Below, one piece after another: positions 58,292 to 64,000 of a DNA stretch of 64,000 nt (position 1 is the stretch's first letter; each line of letters begins with the position of its first letter). The translations under genes and the position numbers were made by a program. The notes beneath the pieces are model-generated. The model saw nothing but the letters and a program-made list of their open reading frames with translations. It was not told the origin of the DNA and did not search any database. The stretch lies in contig CANJQG010000007.1 of the NCBI GenBank assembly GCA_947476405.1, positions 1 to 64,000 on the forward strand, read 5' to 3'. This stretch comes from Thiotrichales bacterium (lineage in GTDB: Bacteria > Pseudomonadota > Gammaproteobacteria > Francisellales > CACEW01).

Positions 58292-59181
58292 GTTTTGCGG
58301 AAAATTTATACGCATTGTATCCGGATCAGGCCAAAGATTGGCTTGCAGCCTTGCCTGCTTTTTTAAAAAGCACGTCAGCAAAGCTGGCTATTCAAATTGC
58401 TGCGCCTTTTTCAAACCTGACCTATCACTATGTGGCTCCTGCCACATCTGCCGATGGCGAGGCTTTGGTTTTTAAGTGCGGCATTCCCAATAAGGCAATG
58501 CAGACTGAAGTTGCCGCTTTACAGCATTATGATGGAGTAGGTTGCGTGCGTTTGCTTAAAAGTGATGTTGAGCAGGGATGGTTGCTGATGGGAGCTTGTC
58601 AGCCAGGTATTCCCCTCTCTGCGGAAGAAAATGACGAGCTCGCGACACACACAGCCGTTCAAGTGATGCAGAAATTGTGGAAGCCAATCGCGTCTCAGTC
58701 AGACTTCCCATCAATTACAGATTGGTTGCAGGGTTTACATCGTATGAAAACAGATTCTCGCGCGCAGGCATTGATTCCAAGGTGCTTGTCTGACTTCGCC
58801 TTTCATACTGCGCAAGACTTACAGGTTTCATTGGGTGAGCCTATTTTACTGCACGGTGACTTACATCATGATAATATTTTATCCAGCAAGCGTGAGTCCT
58901 ATCTTGCCATTGACCCCAAGGGCATTCTGGGTGAGGCGGAGTACGAAGTCGGTGCATTGGCGCGTAATCCCATTGATAAAATAGGCAAAATATCTGCACT
59001 GCCGCGTTTTTTAAAAAGACGTCTGGATCAACTTGCCGCTGAGACCGGATTTGATCGGCAGCGCATTTTGCAGTGGTCGATCGTCCAGGCGGTTTTAGCC
59101 GCGTATTGGCAGATTGAGGATGATTGTTCAGATGGGCGGCGATGGATTCATTGCGCGGAGGCTTTGTATGAGTCAAATTAA
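58288..59181 (+). CDS. APH-fold kinase related to aminoglycoside/hydroxyurea resistance kinases
   Basis: A 297-residue small-molecule kinase. The catalytic loop LLHGDLHHDNILSS (about 187-200) and the following DPKGILGEAEYEVGALARNP are typical of APH(6)-like streptomycin kinases. The N-terminal lobe with ALVFKCGIPNKAMQTEVAALQHY is the nucleotide-binding part. The ATG overlaps the acyltransferase stop (ATGA). The true substrate is unknown; streptomycin-type or hydroxyurea-type activity is only a family guess. Confidence 0.8.
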   Translation: MSFAENLYALYPDQAKDWLAALPAFLKSTSAKLAIQIAAPFSNLTYHYVAPATSADGEALVFKCGIPNKAMQTEVAALQHYDGVGCVRLLKSDVEQGWLLMGACQPGIPLSAEENDELATHTAVQVMQKLWKPIASQSDFPSITDWLQGLHRMKTDSRAQALIPRCLSDFAFHTAQDLQVSLGEPILLHGDLHHDNILSSKRESYLAIDPKGILGEAEYEVGALARNPIDKIGKISALPRFLKRRLDQLAAETGFDRQRILQWSIVQAVLAAYWQIEDDCSDGRRWIHCAEALYESN

Positions 59182-59710
59182 AATAGCGATCAGACCTTCT
59201 GAATTGGAGGATGCTGAGGCCATATTTGCAATGGTGAAAGAGTCCATTGAAACTACCTATCCAGTCCAAGGTTGGTGCCATTCTGGCTACACTTTGGAAG
59301 ATGCCAAAGGCTGGATTGAACACAGTAAGGCCGCGCGTGAAGCAGGCAAAGAATATCACTTCGTCATTTATAATTCTGATTCAAATCGCCTGATTGGCAC
59401 AACCAGCATTATTCGGGTGGATCAGGCAAATCAATTGGCGCAGACGGGTTATTTCATTCGTGAAAGCGAGCGCGGCAAGGGTTTTGCTGGGAAAGCTTGT
59501 TTATTAACGGTTGAATATGCTTTTCGTGAATTAAAGCTACATCGCCTGGAATTGCTGATCGCAACGCATAACACAAACAGTATGCGAGTTTCTGAAAAAA
59601 TCGGTGCTGAACGCGAAGGTCTATTAAAGCAGCGTATTTATTGGGATAATGGGATTTTTCACGATGCGTATTTGTACGCTTTGATTCATTCTGAAGGAAC
59701 TAAACTATGA
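59168..59710 (+). CDS. RimJ/RimL-type GNAT acetyltransferase
   Basis: A 180-residue GNAT, starting MSQIKIAIRPSELEDAEAI. The acetyl-CoA site is visible in FIRESERGKGFAGKACLLTVEYAF and LLIATHNTNSMRVSEKIGAERE. The ATG at 59168 lies inside the end of the kinase gene (14-base overlap) and fits the family N-terminus. The substrate could be a ribosomal protein or the aminoglycoside-like molecule handled by the locus. Confidence 0.85.
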   Translation: MSQIKIAIRPSELEDAEAIFAMVKESIETTYPVQGWCHSGYTLEDAKGWIEHSKAAREAGKEYHFVIYNSDSNRLIGTTSIIRVDQANQLAQTGYFIRESERGKGFAGKACLLTVEYAFRELKLHRLELLIATHNTNSMRVSEKIGAEREGLLKQRIYWDNGIFHDAYLYALIHSEGTKL

Positions 59711-60204
59711 TTGAATATCATATGACTCAAGAAGATGCTCAGTATTTCGCTGACTATTTTAAAAAATTAGGCTGGCATAAACCGCTTTCTCAGCTTGAGG
59801 CCTATATTGCAGAAGCACAGCAAGGAATTCGCACCAACCTGGTTGCTAAATCAAATGGCTTGCCGGTTGGTTATCTAACGATTTTATGGGAATCCGATCA
59901 CCTCTATTTTCAGGAGCGCCATATTCCAGAGATCAAAGACCTGAATGTATTCCCCGCTGAAAGAGGGAAAGGTTTTGGCAAGGCACTTCTGCAAGCAGCT
60001 GAAAAATATGTGTTTGAACGCAGTAAAACAGTGGGTTTAGGCGTGGGGCTGACGCGTGATTATGCGGTGGCACAAATTCTGTATGTAAAACAGGGCTATA
60101 TCCCCAATGGTGAAGGTGCAACCTCATATCATGCCCCTCTTGAGTATGGCAAAACCTGTCAGGTGGATGATGATTTGGTGTTGTGGATGGTGAAGCATGT
60201 TTGA
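59707..60204 (+). CDS. GNAT acetyltransferase
   Basis: A 165-residue GNAT with LNVFPAERGKGFGKALLQAAEKY as acetyl-CoA motif and LGVGLTRDYAVAQILYVKQGY as the next segment. Its ATG overlaps the preceding stop (ATGA) and its end overlaps the next gene by eight bases. No specific substrate is recognised. Confidence 0.8.
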   Translation: MIEYHMTQEDAQYFADYFKKLGWHKPLSQLEAYIAEAQQGIRTNLVAKSNGLPVGYLTILWESDHLYFQERHIPEIKDLNVFPAERGKGFGKALLQAAEKYVFERSKTVGLGVGLTRDYAVAQILYVKQGYIPNGEGATSYHAPLEYGKTCQVDDDLVLWMVKHV

Positions 60205-61567
60205 AACCAAACGCCTTATTTTAAGAGCGTGGAGGGATGAGGATATCGCACCCTTCGCAGCAATGAATCAAGATCCAGATGTCATGGAATTTTTCCCTTC
60301 TACTTTAGATTTTGATGGTACAAAAGCATTGGTTGAACGGATTCGACAACATTTTAAGACGCATGGGTTTGCGGTGTTTGCAGTGGAGTTAAAAGCAACA
60401 GCTGAATTTATTGGGTTTGTGGGATTAATGATTCCTGGTTTTGAGGCCCATTTTACGCCGTGTGTTGAAATCGCCTGGAGAATTGCCAAGAAATTTTGGA
60501 ATCAGGGCTATGCGACAGAGGCTGCAAAAATGGTGCTGCATCTTGCCTTTGAAAAACATAGTTTGGAAGAAGTGGTGTCCTTCACGCCCACATTGAATAA
60601 GCGTTCCATGAGAATTATGGAGAAGATTGGTATGCGGCATAATTTTGAAGATGATTTTGATCATCCCAAGCTTGCGAAAGATCATCCCTTATCCCGCCAT
60701 GTTTTATATCGCTTGAGCGCAAAAGAATTTCAACAGCGTGATGTTATTTTAAAAACAACCTTCTCTTTGTTCACCTGTTTTTGCAGAGGTGATTCTCAAT
60801 CAGGAAATCTGGCTGCTATTGTTCAGGATTTCAAGGGTGATGCTGTAGAAAAACAAGCCTTTGCAGCAGAGTTAAATCTTCCAGTCACCGTTTTTATTGA
60901 AAATGCAGAGATTCCAATCCTACAGTTTTTTTATCCCAGCAGCGAAAGTGTTCTGTGTCTACACGGTGCGCTGGCCTCAGGAAAATACCTGATGCATCTA
61001 CGAAAAACAGATACATTGACGGTGAAAATACAGTCTGGGCAAACTCTGAAAATGATGAGGCAAGGTGATCGTGTGCAGGTCTTGATGCCGCAGGCGGAGA
61101 TTTTACCAGTAGAGATCAATGTCGCGAGCATCGCCAAAATGCTCCAGATCGATGCTGATCAACTCGATTCCAGTTTCCCATGCGTCGCTGCAAGTCTGGG
61201 GAGTCCAAAATTGCTTGTGCCCATCAAAGCTGCGGCAGCTCTCAATCATCTGAAGCCCGATTTTGATTTCATCAAAAAATGGAGCATTGAGAATCAGGTC
61301 AATGGTCTCTATGTCTACAGCGCTGATGCTGCTCCTGGAGTTGATTTTATTGCGAGAGGGTTCAATCCGAAAGGCGGCTGGAATGAAGATGCAGCCACTG
61401 GGGTTGCAGCGGGTACATTAATTTCTGTTTTGCCGAAATCCACCCAAAAAGATTTTGTGATTGATCAAGGTGATACAATGGGGGCGCCCAGTCGCATTTA
61501 TGTTTCTTTGGCTGAGGATCGGCAGATTTTAGTAGGTGGAGAGATTCATGAAACTACATGCAAATGA
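60197..61567 (+). CDS. Fusion of a RimJ/L-type GNAT and a PhzF-like domain
   Basis: A 456-residue two-domain protein. Residues 1-175 are a GNAT (TKRLILRAWRDEDIAPFAAM, IAKKFWNQGYATEAAKMVLH, NKRSMRIMEKIGMRH). Residues about 186-456 resemble the PhzF/diaminopimelate-epimerase fold: FTCFCRGDSQSGNLAAIVQD, FYPSSESVLCLHGALASGKYL, and VDFIARGFNPKGGWNEDAATGVAAG. The catalytic Glu of PhzF-type enzymes (in the SETVF-like motif) is replaced: here it reads NLPVTVFIE. The isomerase domain may be non-catalytic or changed. It overlaps both neighbours. Confidence 0.85.
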   Translation: MFETKRLILRAWRDEDIAPFAAMNQDPDVMEFFPSTLDFDGTKALVERIRQHFKTHGFAVFAVELKATAEFIGFVGLMIPGFEAHFTPCVEIAWRIAKKFWNQGYATEAAKMVLHLAFEKHSLEEVVSFTPTLNKRSMRIMEKIGMRHNFEDDFDHPKLAKDHPLSRHVLYRLSAKEFQQRDVILKTTFSLFTCFCRGDSQSGNLAAIVQDFKGDAVEKQAFAAELNLPVTVFIENAEIPILQFFYPSSESVLCLHGALASGKYLMHLRKTDTLTVKIQSGQTLKMMRQGDRVQVLMPQAEILPVEINVASIAKMLQIDADQLDSSFPCVAASLGSPKLLVPIKAAAALNHLKPDFDFIKKWSIENQVNGLYVYSADAAPGVDFIARGFNPKGGWNEDAATGVAAGTLISVLPKSTQKDFVIDQGDTMGAPSRIYVSLAEDRQILVGGEIHETTCK

Positions 61568-62453
61568 AGTCCATATAAGCGAACAGCTTGTGAGAGGGCT
61601 GCTTGCGTCACAATTTCCGCAATGGGCGGATTTGCCCCTGATGCAAATCAAACCTGCTGGAACAGACAATGTCATTTTTAATCTCGGTACTGAAATGTGT
61701 GTGCGATTGCCGCGCATTCCCAGTGCTGCTTCTGATATTGAAAAAGAGCAAAAATGGTTGCCGAAACTTGCGCCTCATTTACCATTCAAGATTCCCTCTC
61801 CATTGGGAAAAGGGTTGCCCAGCGAACATTATCCCTTTCATTGGTCGGTTTACAATTGGCTGGAAGGCAAAGATGCGCTGACAGCCAAGATTGCCGACTT
61901 CAATCAGCTTGCTAAAGATCTGGCTCAATTTTTAAAGGCTTTGCAAAAAATAGATACAGCAAGTGGCCCTTTAGCGATTCATCACAATCGTCGCGGCACA
62001 CCGTTAGCTTGTAGGGATGTAGAGGTGCGTGAGGCCATTGTTGCTTTAAAAACAATGTTTAATCCAGAGGCATTGACTGCGCTGTGGGATGAAGCATTGC
62101 ACGCGCCTGATTGGAAATGTAACCCTGTCTGGCTTCATGGCGATTTATTGCCAGGAAATATTTTGATTCATCAAGGCTGTCTCAATGCAGTCATTGATTT
62201 CAGCGGTCTCAGCGTGGGGGATCCTGCTTGCGATCTAATGATTGCCTGGAATCTGTTGTCTACAGAAAGTCGTCAGGTTTTTCGAACAGAGCTGGGCGTT
62301 GATGATGCGACCTGGGCTAGAGGGCGTGGGCATGCGCTGTCTCAGGCGTTGATCTTTATTCCCTATTATCTGCATACTCATCCTGTAGGGGTAGAGCAAG
62401 CAAGACGGACGGTGCATAATATTCTTGCTGAAGCGAAAGGAGTTAAAGAATAA
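61548..62453 (+). CDS. APH-fold small-molecule kinase (macrolide/aminoglycoside phosphotransferase family)
   Basis: A 301-residue kinase starting MKLHANEVHISEQLVRGLL. The N-lobe has AGTDNVIFNLGTEMCVRLPRI and the catalytic loop WLHGDLLPGNILI with VIDFSGLSVGDPACDL further on. GGAG (61538-61541) is six bases before the ATG, so this start is favoured. It overlaps the fusion gene by 20 bases. The layout is like macrolide 2'-phosphotransferases, but drug specificity cannot be read from sequence. Confidence 0.82.
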   Translation: MKLHANEVHISEQLVRGLLASQFPQWADLPLMQIKPAGTDNVIFNLGTEMCVRLPRIPSAASDIEKEQKWLPKLAPHLPFKIPSPLGKGLPSEHYPFHWSVYNWLEGKDALTAKIADFNQLAKDLAQFLKALQKIDTASGPLAIHHNRRGTPLACRDVEVREAIVALKTMFNPEALTALWDEALHAPDWKCNPVWLHGDLLPGNILIHQGCLNAVIDFSGLSVGDPACDLMIAWNLLSTESRQVFRTELGVDDATWARGRGHALSQALIFIPYYLHTHPVGVEQARRTVHNILAEAKGVKE

Positions 62454-62478
62454 CAGGGGGTGATTTTTATAATTTTTG

Positions 62479-62507
62479 TGGACATTTAAGGTTTTCTTGA
62501 GTATAAT
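62479..62507 (+). promoter_or_regulatory. Promoter of the 62576 membrane protein gene
   Basis: TGGACA (62479-62484), a 17-base spacer and TATAAT (62502-62507). The leader is about 70 bases and ends with GGAG seven bases before the ATG. It separates this gene from the upstream operon. Confidence 0.65.
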
Positions 62508-62575
62508 GCGCATGCTAAAATAATAAATATATGCCTGTGCTTGGCCTGAAGCCATGATAAAACTGGAGAAAAATA

Positions 62576-63970
62576 ATGATGCGACCGGTTAACGATGTTG
62601 ATGAAGTTGAAATCCCTTTATTAGCCGGAGCACCAGCGGCTCAGCGTCCTTTAGATCGGCGTATACTTAGATATTCTGCTCTCAGTTCAGCTTTTCTTGC
62701 AGTAGGGGGTCTTGGTCCTCAGTTTCTTTTAAGTAAATGGGCTACGCTGCTTGGGGTAAGATCTTTAGCAATAGGTTTGATTTCTGACGAAACTGGTGTG
62801 ATTGAGCCGATGCTTTCCGATGATTTACCTCATTTGCAGGATGATCCTGGGGTGGTCGGGAATATTCGCAACACCTATTTTTCTCACGTATTATTTGGCT
62901 TGGCAGCGACCTGTTTGAGTATTCCAGTGGCTGTAATGAGTCCGCAATGGATGCGCGCCTGTGGCATTGTTGATCTCGATGCAGCTGATACAGCGACTTT
63001 ACAAAAAACGCTTGCTTATGATTACCCTGCAGCATTCATGAGTGTATTTATAGACCTTTACCTGTTGTTTCTCTTTCAAGCGCGCAAAATGGAAAAAGCC
63101 ACTGCCCTTATTGCAGTCTCAGAGCTAAGCCAGCTCGCTTTTATTGCCATTTTGACGCAGGCGACTGGCATGGGCTTTGAATTGGTTGGGCTTGCTAATT
63201 TGTCGAGTAGTGTTTTAGCCGGTTTATTGATTGCTTATTTTGAACTAAAAGATCCACCAATTGGTCAAAGCATTTTTAATCTCAAGACCCCCGCTACAGT
63301 CTCTTTGGCAGATAAAAGTAAACTGATGTTTAAATTGGGTACGACCACTTGGTTAGCTGGAATGGCGGATAATTTAAGTGGAGTCTATTCAATGCGCTTT
63401 GCCAGTATTGGTCTTCAAGGTGCATTGGGAGTACTGGACGGTGCTTTTAGTAATGTTTCGAGTGTGGTGATGGATATTTTTTCTCCCTATATCGCCGAAA
63501 GTAGGGGGCAAGAGCGTCGACAGAAAGTTCTGTCCCAATTGGCCTGGGGAATTGCTCCTTCACTGGTGCTTTCCGCGATTGCCATTCCTTTTGCGAAGCC
63601 TTTAAGCCAGCTTCTGGATGGAGGTGCGCTCAGTGAAGAAAGTGATGGTAGCTTAACAGGAAATGTGGCCCTGTATATGGCGGGATCATTGCTCGGTAAT
63701 TTATTTGATATTCTCTATGCAACTTTTATTGATTGCGAATTAACGACTTTTCCCGCTGCGATTGCATTTTTAACTAGCTTTTGGACGATTGGGTTTTGTT
63801 TTGCATTTGAGTCTCTGCTGGGCGATGACTCCAATATTACTGCCAATGCGGCTGATTTATGTGGAACTGCTTTAGCATTAATCCCAGTCGCTTTTTATGC
63901 CTATCATAAATCTGATGCCTTATTTGGCAGCAATCAAGTTGAAGAGAACGTTGAAGCTGAAGTGGTATAA
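62576..63970 (+). CDS. Polytopic membrane protein, MATE-like layout, function unknown
   Basis: A 464-residue membrane protein with a polar N-terminus (MMRPVNDVDEVEIPLLAG) and about ten to twelve hydrophobic helices. The helix pattern with internal repetition recalls MATE or polysaccharide-flippase transporters, but I see no clear motif and it may be a lineage-specific family. It ends close to the window edge with an acidic QVEENVEAEVV. Its own promoter and ribosome binding site are seen. Confidence 0.6.
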   Translation: MMRPVNDVDEVEIPLLAGAPAAQRPLDRRILRYSALSSAFLAVGGLGPQFLLSKWATLLGVRSLAIGLISDETGVIEPMLSDDLPHLQDDPGVVGNIRNTYFSHVLFGLAATCLSIPVAVMSPQWMRACGIVDLDAADTATLQKTLAYDYPAAFMSVFIDLYLLFLFQARKMEKATALIAVSELSQLAFIAILTQATGMGFELVGLANLSSSVLAGLLIAYFELKDPPIGQSIFNLKTPATVSLADKSKLMFKLGTTTWLAGMADNLSGVYSMRFASIGLQGALGVLDGAFSNVSSVVMDIFSPYIAESRGQERRQKVLSQLAWGIAPSLVLSAIAIPFAKPLSQLLDGGALSEESDGSLTGNVALYMAGSLLGNLFDILYATFIDCELTTFPAAIAFLTSFWTIGFCFAFESLLGDDSNITANAADLCGTALALIPVAFYAYHKSDALFGSNQVEENVEAEVV

Positions 63971-63972
63971 TC

Positions 63973-64000
63973 ATGAATTTGTGGGAAATGGGGCGAGGAC
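63973..64000 (+). CDS. Possible start of a further gene (truncated by the window end)
   Basis: An ATG at 63973 opens MNLWEMGRG and continues off the right edge. With only nine codons visible and no clear ribosome binding site it is not identifiable. Confidence 0.2.

Overview
The window reads as part of the chromosome of a gammaproteobacterium. It starts with an S10-spc-alpha ribosomal protein array in the standard proteobacterial order behind tuf, and it also carries recO, lolB, a Coq7-type ubiquinone hydroxylase, PepN, RadA and a DHA2 efflux pump. Base composition is moderately AT-rich. Rpn-type nucleases with EQGI repeats, FinO-domain proteins, a Coq7-type enzyme and a large multi-membrane protein with a low-complexity tail would fit the Legionellales/Coxiella side of the class, but this placement is inference and no rRNA or tRNA is present to settle it.

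Layout. (1) 1-13610: the end of tuf, then rpsJ to rplQ, with secY, rpmJ and rpoA, all on the plus strand with overlapping or short junctions and an internal promoter before rpsM. (2) 13591-26585: ordinary chromosomal genes: recO, lolB, coq7, a glycine-rich RRM protein, pepN, a Nif3-like protein, a secreted Ntn-hydrolase, an Rpn nuclease, radA, an unrecognised membrane protein with a Gly/Ala/Ser repeat tail, a ROK sugar kinase and brnQ. (3) About 26600-42700: a mobilisable element. It has a FinO/ProQ-GIY-YIG fusion, genes with matching strong promoters and hairpin leaders (one is ardA antirestriction), a TraF-type peptidase, traC/traD divergent from a giant TraA relaxase-helicase-primase across a candidate oriT, an XRE repressor with an ImmA-type protease, a LexA/CI-like repressor, an operon of ribbon-helix-helix-like proteins, and two large inverted repeats between convergent genes. 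No type IV secretion or coupling-protein genes are visible, so transfer would need a helper. No integrase is visible either. (4) 42700-53121: two paralogous membrane histidine-kinase-type proteins (one lacks its ATPase domain), a PnuC-like transporter, acetyltransferases, thyA, a cyclase-family hydrolase and a tandem pair of large unrecognised paralogues behind a strong promoter. (5) 53118-63970: a LysR regulator divergent from a DHA2 pump, followed by a run of small-molecule-modifying enzymes (acyltransferase, two APH-fold kinases, three GNATs, one fused to a PhzF-like domain). Most of these genes overlap, so this looks like a co-expressed drug-modification and efflux operon. A final membrane protein has its own promoter.

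How the parts work together. Region 1 supplies translation, secretion and transcription components. Region 3 encodes DNA processing for conjugation (TraA, TraC, TraD, oriT), host-defence evasion (ArdA) and lysogeny-like control (XRE/ImmA and the LexA-like repressor). Region 4 looks like a sensory module with metabolic genes attached. Region 5 looks like a resistance or detoxification locus under LysR control. Coding starts were moved from the longest reading frame where a Shine-Dalgarno sequence or family length favoured an internal start, and each case is noted.
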